From positions 2,231,482 through 2,295,481 of the forward strand of contig JANAVB010010791.1 of assembly GCA_029216955.1 (NCBI GenBank): a stretch of DNA of 64,000 bases, written 5' to 3'. The DNA comes from Iris pallida. Taxonomy: Eukaryota; Streptophyta; Magnoliopsida; Asparagales; Iridaceae. Under the pieces are notes generated by a model. That model saw only the letters and a list, made by a program, of their open reading frames with translations. It searched no databases and was not told the origin of the DNA. Below are positions 25,814 through 36,480 of the stretch, one piece after another. Each line of letters begins with the position of its first letter. The stretch's first letter is position 1. The translations under genes and the position numbers were made by a program.

Positions 25814-26929
25814 TGTTTCACTTAACAAAATGCCTAAAATTGGCTTTTAAAAGAAAACTAGAAAAAAGTACAAAAGTACAAATTATTTCTGGAAAGTATT
25901 GCTATGGAAGTCTGATTTGAGAGTGATCACTTTGTTCCTTGGACCACACGATGATGATGAAGAAAACTGCTTGAGGAAGATGAACAATCGGAAGAACTAA
26001 GTCACCAGAAAGGTATCGAACAACGGCACTGATGGCACAGTCGAATGCTTTTCTGCTTTGCTTCACCCTGTTCTTGAGAAAAAGTTGAAAAAATACTTCT
26101 GGGAATATCACTCTGAAAGTATGAGTTTTCTCAGAATCTCCTCTCTTGTATCTCTTTTGATGATGTCTTGTGTTAAAAATAAGTCTATTTATAGACTAGA
26201 CCCTCTGTGCATAAAAAGCAACAAAGTTGGGTAACTGTCATCCACGATGAAAATCAACTTTTACGCGTGATGACACGTGTCCCATGTAGAGTTTTGATCT
26301 CTACGCATAGTGACACACGTTCCACTACTTCAACAAAATAGGGAGAGCATGTACACACGTTCCTCGATAAGTGTAGCATGAAAGCCACGTAAGCAGACCA
26401 TGTTCTCATGTAGCCAGAAAAGATTGGGCGTAAAAATAACCCAAAATAGACTTCCTGTGTAAAGTAGCAGACTGGGCATAAAATAGCCCAAAATAAACTT
26501 CCTGCGTAAAGTGGCTGAAAAATAGCCTTGAGCGTAAAATTAGCTCAAATAAACTTTACGCACACAACAGCCTTGAGCGTAAAAAGCTCGAATAGCTTTC
26601 GTGCGTAAAAGAAGCAATCTCTTGAGCGTAAAGTAGCCCATCTGAACACTAAACGACAAGTGTTGGGTTTGGTGTAAATAAAATCTTCTCGACTTCTGTG
26701 CTGTATGCTTCAATTTTTTTTATGTCAGAACAGTATTACGCGCATTAAATGCGATGTAGACAGCTTGTCTTCTATGTAAAGTTTTGAGGATGGCTCTCGC
26801 GTAAAGTAGCTCGCGTAGAGTTTTACTCTGTTTGATTTCTACGTAAAATCTGAGTCTGACCCTGTTTGACTTGCGTAAAGCTCTCAACTTCTTTGACTCG
26901 GTCTATGAAGTACTTTTGACGCTCCTACA
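25814..26929 (-). mobile_element. Probable solo LTR with GCGTAAA repeats
   Basis: A 1.1-kb block with no coding potential interrupts pol. It starts TGTTTC and ends CCTACA (TGT/ACA ends). On the minus strand a TATA-like gtctataaatagac (about 26190-26205) precedes a leader-like region. Upstream of it, 26260-26880 carries about a dozen GCGTAAA-like words in both orientations. No partner LTR is present, so it is probably a solo LTR. Its class is unknown; a copia type or a pararetroviral promoter-like region cannot be excluded. Confidence 0.55.
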
Positions 26930-27195
26930 ACTGCCATCCGCAATACTGGAGGAGAAGGTTCAACTTCGCCTCAGGAAAAGAAAAACTCTAGCTCGCCTGT
27001 ATTGCTAAAAACAACCCTACCAATATGGCAATCTATCCTAGCATACTGGTCTCTCAACCAATCATCCCCAAGACCACATCATAATCGGCCATCGAAAACT
27101 ATCAATCTAGCGAAAAATTTACTACCGCTAACTACGATCCGACACGAGAAAAATACTCTATCTACTCCCACAAGTCCGTTACCAGTAAGTATATT
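26930..27195 (-). pseudogene. Gypsy-1 protease, C-terminal half
   Basis: Minus-strand sequence after the CACTA-B insertion contains RLIVFDGRL, then the DDWLRDQYARIDCHIGRVVF region and NTGELEFFF, matching the conserved region after the gypsy aspartic protease (usually DVILGMDWL). A frameshift near the GMDWL motif and a stop after FFFS are visible. The N-terminal half with the catalytic Asp is at 36507-36700. Confidence 0.8.
27193..27195. other. Target site duplication ATT, left side of CACTA-B
   Basis: ATT directly before the CACTA end, matched by ATT at 36504-36506. Three-base duplications are the rule for CACTA elements. Confidence 0.9.
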
Positions 27196-27224
27196 CACTA
27201 CTAAAATACCCCATATTAGCGACG
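27196..27224 (+). repeat. CACTA-B left terminal inverted repeat
   Basis: CACTACTAAAATACCCC followed by ATATTAGCGACG. The right end (36475-36503) read on the other strand differs at only about three bases in the middle. Confidence 0.95.
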
Positions 27225-27700
27225 TTAGAATACGTCGCTAAATGAGGAAAATCCGTCGCTAAACATAAACTGCGACGAATTTAGCGACGAAAATTTGACG
27301 TCGCGTAATGGCTTGTCGCAGATGACCAATTCGTCGCAGTTCGTCGCTATTTGCGACGTAAGCTAACTTGTCGCTAGACGTCGCAAAATTAGCGACGTCT
27401 AGCGACTATAGAGTATGTCGCCAAATTGGCGACGTAGGGCGACAACTTAGCGTCGCATTGAACTTTAGATATGATGACATGGCATGTCAGCCACGTCAGC
27501 ACGTTAGCGACGTCTAGCGACAAAGTTATCGACGTCCGCACTTTAGCGACGTCTAGCGACAAAGATATGATGATATCCCACGTCAGCACTTTAGCGACGT
27601 ATAGCGACATCACGTCGCAAGTTAGCGACGTATAGCGACGTTCACTCTCCGTCGCTAGACGTCGCAGAACGTCGCTATACGTCGCAGACTGTATAAAAAA
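27215..27700. repeat. CACTA-B left subterminal repeats
   Basis: Dozens of closely packed copies of a motif around TAGCGACGT or its complement ACGTCGCTA, in both orientations. In En/Spm such subterminal motifs bind the accessory TNPA protein; that role is inferred here from position and repetition. Every copy contains CpG sites. Confidence 0.9.
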
Positions 27701-27730
27701 AATTATAAAAAAAATAATTGCTATTTTGTT

Positions 27731-28053
27731 ATGCTGTGTGTCTGTGTTTACAGTGTGTGTGAAGTGCAGTGTTCGAACCATCGACAGTTTCGCTTACTGT
27801 TCTATATTTTATCTTGGATAGAAAGAGCAACAGTTCAGGGTGCACTTCTCAGAGCTTCCTCTTCACGTCCTTCACCTTCTCGGGATCCTTTACGACGTCC
27901 CGAGAAAGTGAAGGCCGTGAAAATGAAGCTCTCAGAAGTACACCCTGAACTGTTGCTCTTTCTATCCAAGATAAAACATACAACAGTAATCGAAACTGTC
28001 GATGGTTCCGAACACTGTATTTCACATTCACTGTAAACACAGACACACATCAT
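27731..28053. repeat. Long inverted repeat next to the left subterminal array
   Basis: Left arm about 27731-27886, short loop around 27887-27897, right arm about 27898-28053. Arms of about 155 bp pair with a moderate number of mismatches: gtgtgtctgtgtttacagtg pairs with cactgtaaacacagacacac, and agagcaacagttcagggtg pairs with caccctgaactgttgctct. It lies just 3' of the accessory gene. A transcript would fold into a hairpin of about 320 nt. Open frames over it are by-products of the palindrome. Confidence 0.9.
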
Positions 28054-28400
28054 CACAAAAATACACATTATATTTTTTAAAAATTTGGGCAGCACCTCCT
28101 TTGTATATCAGATCATCGCTTATAACCCAGCGTAGGTATATTCGTCATCCCCGTCGCAGATAAATGGCAAAACAAGTCTACAACCAATAAAAGTTTACAA
28201 TCAATAAAAGTCTACAAACAATAAAAGTCTAACAAGCAATACAACCAATAAAAGACGATGGAGCAATATCATCACCCAATACAACTAATAAAAGTCTCGC
28301 AAGCAGAGAAAGAAGTATCTCAACCAATACAAGTCAACCACAAATAAGAGTCTCACAAACAGAGAAACAAGTGTATCAACAACAAATAATAAAAAAGACA

Positions 28401-30378
28401 TCACAAAGGACCCCGGCTGCGCATCTGGGATAAAATGATGTCGTACTGCTCCTGTGTGAGCTGTGCAACGTCCGGAGGCAGTGAAATGTCTGGAGTCGGC
28501 GCCATCGATGGACCGGGAGGACGCTGCTCTATCTCTTGCAGTCGCTCAGCATGCACAGCCAGGGCACTCACCATCCTCCGACTACTATCCTCAAGCGAAG
28601 TCTGTACCTGATTGAGTGTGGCAGACATGGCGATCTGCGTCCCCTCCAGCTCGACCTGTCTACGCTCTGTGCGCTACGTAGACTCGGTGAGCGTGTGCAA
28701 GTTAGCAGCTGTAGCCTGCTGCAGACTCATCATCTCCTGCATACTGCGCTCGATCGCATCAAATCGTTCGGTGATCGTCGGATCGTTGGATCGTCGCTCT
28801 GCCCCAGCTGCCTCAGAAATCTGCTGCTGTAACTCGCGACGCAGCTCCTGGAGCTGACGAGCAATATCATGCACCTGTGATGACGCCTACGAAGCTGGAG
28901 ACTGCGCACTGACAGAGGGGGCCCGGGATGACTCTGAAGCCAAATAGGCGCCGTAGGATCCCGTACCGTAGTACGTACCCTTCTGAAGACCACCAACGGC
29001 GGTCATCCAGAGGTCATCCGACGATGGAGCTGTAGGCGGCTGGAAGGAAGTACCAGGCCCTCCCTCTGCTGGCGCACTAGCAGCAGCAGCAGCAGCAGCA
29101 GCAGCCGCCTCCTCTTGTAGCCGAAGAAACTTGGCCTAGAATAATGTTTGCTAACGTCTAAGTGTTTGCTAAAGTCTATATTGATATCTATTTTCCTGTT
29201 TTCTAAGTTATAGTAAATTAATATAAAGGATAGAACGTACATATGCCTGCGTCGCCCTCTCGTCAATGAACTCCCCAGCCCTCCGATGGGTGACCAGGAA
29301 GACGGTCACCATGTTGGGGTCCTCACCCTTTTTTACCTGTTAAAATATATATTTATCTATTATTAGTATTAAACATTCTTTCCAACTATATATAAAATGA
29401 TGTCCGTCATAGGAAACGTACCAGACGACGAAAATGCTCCGTCATAGGAATGGAGCCACCACACCATTTACCGGCGCTCGACCGCGCCATCTTGGCCTTC
29501 TCAGACCGCTCCCGGTACCCGTCCTCGTCGAATCTAGCCTTCATCGCAGTCCACAACTCTGGCGTGATCCAACCTTGGATCGGCTTTCCGGCGCGGTCAC
29601 GATCCTTCTGGTCGCGGATCGCATCACGAATGAGCTTGCCTGCGACGGCAGAAAATTGGCCCTCGATCTTCGCCGCCCGGTGTGGTGGATAGAAGTAGGT
29701 CCTCTACGAGAAGTCAAATAGAAAAGTTGTATAATATACAAAAATGATTATTAAAATTTAAAAATAAACAAATTTTTTACCTTGAAGTGGGCCAACCAAA
29801 AGGCCTTCCTATCGGCGGGAGCATCTGAGTAGTTAATCCAAGGCCCACCATAGTTCTCCCTCAGAAATCTTCCCAGCGCTCTCTGTACTGCAGGAGGCCG
29901 ATATCTATAAAATAATAAATTTCATGAATATATATGTACATATAATCATTTGAGAAATATATATTAACTAATTAACTTACTTCGTAGGCCCGTCCGTCCA
30001 AATCTCCATCCGCGTCTCGCCCGGTGGAGCGCATGGAGGGTCGCTATCACCTCCTGCCTGGTCAGGATCAGTCTCATCACCGTCCTCCATATGCTGGGCA
30101 TCGGCTCTCCCCATGGAGCCGTCGGCAGGAGGAGTGCTGGACGCAGGAGGAATGCTGGACGCCGGAGGAATGCTGGACGACAATGGTGGAATGCTGGACG
30201 ACGAGGGAAGATCAGTCGCCAACCTGCTGGAACTGCCCTGTCCCGGTAATGGACCGGGAACAGTACTGTACACTGGCGTACTCGGAGATGAGGATGAGGG
30301 TACAGAATCTGCCTTCCTATCCCGAGGCACACGGGACTGACTCGTATGATGACGTCCTCCGCGTCGTCCTCCTGCCAT
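28401..30378 (-). pseudogene. CACTA-B accessory protein (plant Ptta/En/Spm transposase-like)
   Basis: A multi-exon gene downstream of TNP2, starting MAGGRRGGRH. Exon 1 (30378-29980) is Ser/Pro-rich and ends MEIWTDGPTK before a GTAAGT donor. Later exons, approximate: 29905-29780 (YRPPAVQRALGRFLREN, ending AFWLAHFK), 29704-29422 (YFYPPHRAAKIEGQF and GWITPELWTAM), 29338-29240 (MVTVFLVTHRRAGEFI), then 29137-28401 with poly-Ala, a coiled coil (IARQLQELRRELQQQISEA) and a C-terminus ending SQMRSRGPL. The core resembles the plant Ptta/En/Spm transposase-24 family, accessory factors of CACTA elements that probably bind the ends. Two in-frame TAG codons near 28888 and 28671 suggest a pseudogene. Confidence 0.68.
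29078..29105 (-). repeat. (CAG)n tract coding poly-Ala
   Basis: About eight trinucleotide repeats inside the last part of the accessory gene. On the coding strand they give a run of Ala after LQEE. Confidence 0.85.
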
Positions 30379-30405
30379 ACCTGATAATAACATATTTATA
30401 TGATA

Positions 30406-30600
30406 GACATCACAGATTTTTGAAAAATATCATAGTCCCAAAAGTGTCACTAAATACATCACAGATTTTTGAAAAATATCATAGTCCCAAAAGTGTCACT
30501 AAATACATCACAGATTTTTGAAAAATATTATAGTCCCAAAAGTGTCACTAAATACATCACAGATTTTTAGAAAATATCTGTCACAAAAGTGTCACTAAAG
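30406..30600. repeat. 49-bp tandem repeat, about four copies
   Basis: The word cacagattttt recurs at 30411, 30460, 30509 and 30558, a strict 49-bp period, each followed by catagtcccaaaagtgtcac. The last copy is shortened. It fills the space between the 3' end of TNP2 and the 5' end of the accessory gene, so it may contain promoter material for the latter. Confidence 0.95.
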
Positions 30601-30639
30601 ATAACGTCCTCCGCGACGTCCTCCGCGTCGTACATATTT

Positions 30640-33600
30640 AATCCTCTTCTGAAAATTCATCTTGTTCGTTTAGCTCTTCTTCTTCTTCTTCTTCTTCTTC
30701 TTCTTCTTCTTCTTCTTCTTCTTCTTCCTCCTCCTCTACATCTTCACTTTCATCTGCATCTTCCTCTTCGGATAATTCTACTTCTTCTACACAATTAGAT
30801 GTGTAATGAAGAACTTCCGTATTGTCCACTTCTATATTATTTGTTACAAGAGGTAGTTCATCCTCTTGATAAGCTATATCGTCAACCTCAAAGGTATTTC
30901 TAGCTTTGGTCTTGCATACTGCCCACCAGTCCGACCTTGTTGTTCCCCATTTAGGATAACTTGTGAAGTACACGAGCTGAGCCTGACTTGATAGGACAAA
31001 TGGTTCATAGGCTTGATATCGACGCCGATAGTTTATATCCACAAGACCGTGCTTGTCTACTTTCCAACCTTGACCTTCAATCGGATCGAACCAATCATAC
31101 CTGAATAACACAATCTTAGCAGGCTCTATTCCATAACTATATGTCAGCTCCATAATCTCCCGTAGGATGCCGTAGAAATCGTTGCCCGTATCAACATCTT
31201 TGTAGTTCGAAGATCTGATACACAAACAGCTGTTTTTGGTGGAGTCGAGATCCACAAAGTTGTCTCTGATCGGGCAAGTTGTTGACCTGAACCTGAACCC
31301 ATTAACACAGTAGCTTGGCCATATTTTTGCAGCATAAATTGGTCCCTTGGCTAGCGTTCTAATAGACTCATTCTCAAGTCTTGCGTATGGACTATCGACC
31401 TAAATACCACGAAAAAATAAATTAAGCTCATTCTCAATCAAGTGCATATATTGAAAGGTAATTACAGAGTTCTCAAGTCTTACATATGCACTCAACCATG
31501 ATGGAAAATAACGCCTCATTTCTTGTTCTAGTTCTTCTTCTGTTATGTGTGGCCTACCTGACCTCACTTCATCATTAAATATGCTGAAAACAACATCGTT
31601 CAATTAATGTAATAGTCTAATAATCAACACTATTAAAATAATGTAAACGTATTAATTACTTACCCCTCCAGCTTCTCTACTTCATCCTCATCGCAGTTGA
31701 GTAATACATACACCTGAGCAGCCCTTAGCTCATCATCGTTCAGATATCTCTTCTTCATTTTACCCGACGGCTTTCCTGAAGCATTGAATACCTTCAGTAT
31801 TGTATCATTACATTCATGATCTCCGTCGTCATTTCTGGAAGCTCTCGTTCTATTAGTTGCAACATGAGGCTTGAAATACATTGAACAAAAGTTTGTAATC
31901 TCCTCGAGAACATAGGCTTCACAAATAGAACCCTCGACCCGTGCCTTATTTTTCACCTTTCTTTTTAGGTGATTCAAATATCGCTCGAACGGGTACATCC
32001 ATCGATATTCGACGGGTCCACCAACACGTGCCTCATAGGATAGATGAATCGGCAAATGCTCCATAGAGTCGAAGAATCCAGGAGGGAACACCCTCTCTAG
32101 CTTGCACAGTATTACCGCAATGTTCTTCTCTTGCTTTTCTAGACGATCAACGAGCAATTTCTTAGAACAAAGGTCCCTGAAGAATATGCTAAGCTCCGTC
32201 AATGGATCCCAAACTGCCTGCGGTAAGAATTCCCGAAATGCAATCGGAATTAACCTCTCCATGAATACGTGACAATCGTGGCTCTTCATACCCGTCAATT
32301 TGTTTTCCCTTTACGTCCATCACAGTATTAATTATGTTATCAAACACATTCTTCTCAATATGCATGACATCAAAATTATGTCTGATCAGATTGGTACTCC
32401 AATATGGCAGATCCCAGAATATGCTCCTCTTTGTCCAGTTATGATCTCTACCAAATCCATCGCACTTGTACCCAGTTGTAGGATCTTCGATAGCACTTGG
32501 AAAATCTCTAACCTCCTCCCATATCGCGGCTCCGCACCACCTTGGCGGTGGATCACCCTTCTCTATAACGCCGGCACGGAATGCATTCATGTTCCTTCTG
32601 AACGGATGATCTTTTGGCAGAAATTGTCGATGACAATCAAAGAAGCACGATTTTCCTCCGTGTTTCAAGCGAAAAACCTTAGTACAGTCCATGCAAATCG
32701 GACATGAGAGACGTCCATGAGTGCTCCATCCAGATAACATTTCATATGCCGGAAAGTCGTTGATGGTCCACATAAGGGTTGCCTTCATCTGAAAATTCTG
32801 CTTCCTGGAAATATCGTACGTGTTAGCGCCTACTTCCCATAACTGATTCAACTCATCTATCAAAGGCTGTAAGTACACATCAATGTTCCTCTTGGGATTG
32901 TTCGGACCAGGAATTATAACGGTTAGAAACATGTACTCGGTCTTCATGCACATCCAAGGCGGTAGGTTATACGGAGTGACAATCACAGGCCAGCACGAAT
33001 ACTGGGATCCCGAAAGACCAAAAGGAGTAAAACCGTCAGAACGTAGCCCCAACCTGACATTACGTGGATCTGAAGCAAAATCAGGATACACTCGATCAAA
33101 GTGCTTCCACGCTTCTCCATCGAATGGGTGATCCAACACTCCTTCAATCTGTTCTCGCATGTGCCAACTCATATTTTCGGCCGTCTCTTTCACCATAAAT
33201 AATCTTTGCAACCGCGGCGTTAAAGGCAGGTAGTGCATTGAATCGGTCGGTCTTCTTGCACCGGTAGACCTTCCTGTACTAGTTGGCTTATAGCGATCAG
33301 CACCACAAAATCTGCACACATCTGCGTCCTTGTCGTCTTTGTAGTACAGCATGCACCCATTACGACAAGAATCGATTTTCTCGTATCCCATCCAGAGCGA
33401 TCTCACCATCCTCTTAGACCGGTAGAAGTCTTTAGGTAACTTAGCACCCGCCGGCAAGATCTCTATAATCAACTCTAGCACTCGGTTGTAGCATTCTTGC
33501 GACATGTTAAAATCTGACTTAATGCTCAAAAGTCTTGTAACCACCTCCAACGGTGAATGATCCTCACAACCAGGATACAATAGAGTCCTTGCATTCTCCA

Positions 33601-34095
33601 GCAACTCCATGAACTTTGCAGCGTCGACATTCGGTGCCTCCTCAGCTGCATCAGGAACAAAACTGGGCCCAGCAGCGTCGAAAACCATGTTCACGCACCC
33701 GTCGTCGTATGCATGATTATCTGAAACAAAATTTGGTCCCGCATGCATTACAGCTCAACATAAGGCTCCGGCTCTGATGCTAACGACACAAGTTCTCCGT
33801 GTGCGGTCCACTGATAGTAATTAGGCGTGAAACCCCTCGAGTACAAATGATATGTCAGTTCCACTTCTGGATAATATTTTACGTTATGACATTTCACACA
33901 CGGACACTTAATTTTGGTGCCGTCCATGTACTGAGGGAACGCCTTAGCAAACTGCAGGAACTGCTCTACTCCCGCTATGTATTCATCCCGCACACCACAT
34001 ATATCTTCAGGACGACGATTGTACATCCATGAACGATTCCGCAAGTAGTAATTCAGCTCCATTTGGAAATAATTCTGCAAAGATGAACACACCAA
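30640..34095 (-). pseudogene. CACTA-B TNP2-type transposase
   Basis: The catalytic protein of the element, on the minus strand. In order: transposon-associated domain (34095-33750: NRSWMYNRRPEDICGVRDEY, then CVKCHNVKYYPEV), a frameshift near 33750, an acidic linker, a CRFCGADRY zinc-like motif, the TNP2 core (33100-32310: QYSCWPVIVTPYNLPPWMC, MWTINDFPAYEMLSGWSTHG, NFDVMHIEKNVFDNIINTV), a DUF4218-like region (32298-31660), two small introns (about 31663-31596 and 31470-31400), a DUF4216-like region (31400-30800: KNSCLCIRSSNYKDVD, INYRRRYQAYEPFVLSSQAQ) and a poly-Glu tail ending EFSEED. Relative to CACTA-A about 85 codons are missing near 32305, and this also breaks the frame. The gene is therefore probably dead. 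Confidence 0.93.
30674..30727 (-). repeat. (CTT)n tract coding poly-Glu tail of transposase
   Basis: About 17 CTT repeats. On the coding strand they give a long Glu run in the acidic C-terminus. CACTA-A has a mixed Glu/Asp/Lys tail at the same place, so the run expanded in CACTA-B. Confidence 0.92.
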
Positions 34096-34210
34096 TTAAC
34101 AATGTTTGCTAACGTCTAAGTGTTTGCTAAGTGTTTCCTATTTTCCCGGTAACGATTTCACGGGAGGAGTACGAGATGTTTCCTATTTTCCCGGTAATTC
34201 ATGGCTTCTG

Positions 34211-34529
34211 TGAAATAACCACATCTTGGCTATTTGTTAAATAGATCGACCCTGAGCTCCCATGTTCAGTCGTGCCTTCAACATCATGTTCAAATGAAGG
34301 TGACAAGCAGCTGACTATAGAAAAATATGTCGTATTGAGCTTCATAAAGAAATGCAAGATTACTACATAGGAGCTTGTAATCTTGCATTTTTTTATGAAG
34401 CTCAAGACGGCATATTTTTTTATAGTCAGCTGCTTGTCACCTTCATTTGAACATGATGTTGAAGGCACGACTAAACATGGGAGCTCAGGGTCGATCTATT
34501 TAACAAATAGCCAAGATGTGGTTATTTCA
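34211..34529. repeat. Near-perfect inverted repeat just upstream of TNP2 in CACTA-B
   Basis: Arms 34211-34362 and 34378-34529, 152 bp each, with a 15-bp loop. Only about five mismatches are visible. Left tgaaataaccacatcttggc pairs with right gccaagatgtggttatttca, and left tgcaagatta with right taatcttgca. It lies about 115 bp upstream of the first transposase Met, in the presumed 5' leader or promoter. RNA across it would make a long, almost perfect hairpin. Confidence 0.97.
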
Positions 34530-35970
34530 AACGATAGGAGTCGCTATATTCCTTAGAATAGACTTGGAATATTCTCTAGAATATTCTTGGAATATGCCTT
34601 GTAGCCAAGTGCTAATTAGATCTAGATCTAATTACTCCTATAATTACCTCTCCTGCCCCCATTAGTGCTAATCACTACAAGTGGGAGGCCATGGGGGTGC
34701 TACTGCTGATGTAAACTGCTGCTACAACAGCTGTTCTTGCTGCTGCTGTTGCTGGAATGGGGGCAGCAGCTCCCCTTCTACTCCCCATCCATCTATCCAC
34801 CTATCCATCCAACTATCTATCTAATATATATCTACACATACCAATAGCTAACTAGTATCCTATTTCTAACCCCAACTTGGTATCCCAAACCAAGGCTCTA
34901 ACACTCTAGGATACTAACAACTACATATCTAACTAGGATATGGCCTAAGATGCTAACCTATATCTAACACATTTAACCTCACACTCATCCACACAACTCA
35001 CTTACACACTCACTCACATATATCACCCATGATACCACACTCATAAGCTCTCACCTAGGCTTACATATAGGCTAACACACACACACACACATATAGGCAT
35101 ATATAGGACACATATAAATAGGATTATAGGTCCACTAATCCTTCCTATCATCCTTACATCCATTCCATTTATCAATTCCCACACTATCACCACACTACAA
35201 TATAACCACAACACTACAACATGAATATTATACCAAGAGACACACACACATATATATCTATATATAACCACATATATATAACATGTAGGTATATATATAG
35301 GTGACATGTGTGTGTGTGTCTGTGTGTGTTTGTGTGTGTGTGTCTGTGTGTGTGTGTCCGTGTGTGTGTGTCCAACTAAAGGCTAATAAGTAGGCTAACT
35401 AATGGCTAAAAGATAGGCTAAAAGGATGGGCTAATAAGTAGGCTAACTAATGTCAAGTGGGGGGCACACTGCTGCAAATTTCAGTAGCATATAGCTGCTG
35501 TCCCCCCCCCAAAACTGCTGAAAACAGCAGCCCAGGCTGCTGGTTGCTGTCCAAAACCCCCTCCCCATAAGCACACTTCTATCCTCCTTCAATCTCCATC
35601 ATTTCCTCATCCTTTCATTGATTTCCATCCTACTTCCCACACAACAACAACAACAACAAGAACAACAACTACACAACAATCAAAACCTCTCAACATTCCC
35701 ACAACCATAACCCCAAATAAATATACAACCACACACAAATATATATATATAAATATATATACATGTAAAGAGATACAACATATAAATAACACATGAATAA
35801 TAATATGAAAAAGAGCACAAGAAGAATATGATAAAATCTGTGTCAGTGTGTGTGTGTCTGTGTGTGTGTGTCTGTGTGTGTGTGTGTGTCCGTGTATGTG
35901 TGTCTGTGTGTGTGTGTCCGTGTGTGTGTGTCCGTGTGTGTGTGTGAGAGGAGGAGGAGGAGGGAGAGGA

Positions 35971-35992
35971 GTTAGGGTTAGGGTTAGGGTTT
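35971..35992 (-). promoter_or_regulatory. Tandem telobox-like motif
   Basis: Three GTTAGGG units in a row. On the minus strand they read AACCCTAA, the telobox found in many plant promoters. They are too few and too internal to be a telomere. Confidence 0.6.
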
Positions 35993-36059
35993 ACCTTAGG
36001 AAGAGGGAGGAGGAGGAGGAGCTAGGGAGAGGAGGAGGATCTCGGATTGGGGGAGGAGG

Positions 36060-36205
36060 AGCTCGTCGGAGCGGGAGGGAGTCGCCGGGGGCGGGGGGAG
36101 CGAGTCGCCGGGGGCGGGGGGAGAGAGTCGCCGGGGGGTAGAGTCGCGGGGGGTGGGGGAGAGAGTCGCCGGGGGGGGAGAGTCGCGGGGGGGGGAGGGA
36201 TTCTA
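36060..36205. repeat. G-rich minisatellite
   Basis: About six copies of a unit near gagagagtcgccggggg with trailing G runs of 5-9. Proline-rich frames on the other strand are an effect of the C runs. The plus strand has many runs of three or more G, enough for quadruplex formation in principle. Confidence 0.9.
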
Positions 36206-36262
36206 AAATTTTGGAAATTTTCGAGTGAGGGGGAAAAGGAAACAGCGTGCCCTAAGTAAAAC

Positions 36263-36480
36263 ATTTAGCGACGTCAACTAAAGACGTCGCTAAACGTCGC
36301 AAAATTTTATTATATGGCGACATATATTAATACTCTGCCGCTGAACGTCGCTGTTCTGCGACGTAATTTATGTAATGTCGCTGAACGTCGCTAGTTAGCG
36401 ACGATTTGCGACGTCACATGACGGGAGTCGCTATATTACATATAGCGACGTTATTTTCTTACGTCGCTAAAACACGTCGC
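36263..36480. repeat. CACTA-B right subterminal repeats
   Basis: The same TAGCGACGT/ACGTCGCTA motif as at the left end, in both orientations and about half as long an array. Confidence 0.9.

Larger units (their letters stand above)
34530..36262 (-). promoter_or_regulatory. CACTA-B 5' region: promoter and leader with simple repeats
   Basis: Between the transposase and the right subterminal array there is no credible gene. It contains CTG-rich segments (34700-34770, 35505-35550), (AC)n near 35072-35090, and (TG)n with interspersed C at 35309-35372 and 35840-35946. Telobox-like gttagggttagggttagggt occurs at 35971-35992 and G-rich repeats at 36060-36200. Read on the minus strand, the order is array, C-rich block, telobox, then CT/CA repeats, then gene, consistent with a plant promoter region. 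Confidence 0.5.

Noticed and set aside
27731..28036. A 101-codon plus-strand frame in CACTA-B
   Set aside because: It spans the two arms of an inverted repeat and a matching frame exists on the other strand, so it is a palindrome artefact.
32300..33131. Plus-strand frames opposite the CACTA-B transposase
   Set aside because: They are shadows of the minus-strand gene, which carries the conserved motifs.
35971..35992. Possible interstitial telomere
   Set aside because: Only three GTTAGGG units, not the plant TTTAGGG type in length or context; better read as teloboxes.
35848..36264. Cys/Val-rich and Gly/Arg-rich frames near the right end of CACTA-B
   Set aside because: They are produced by (TG)n and G-run minisatellites.
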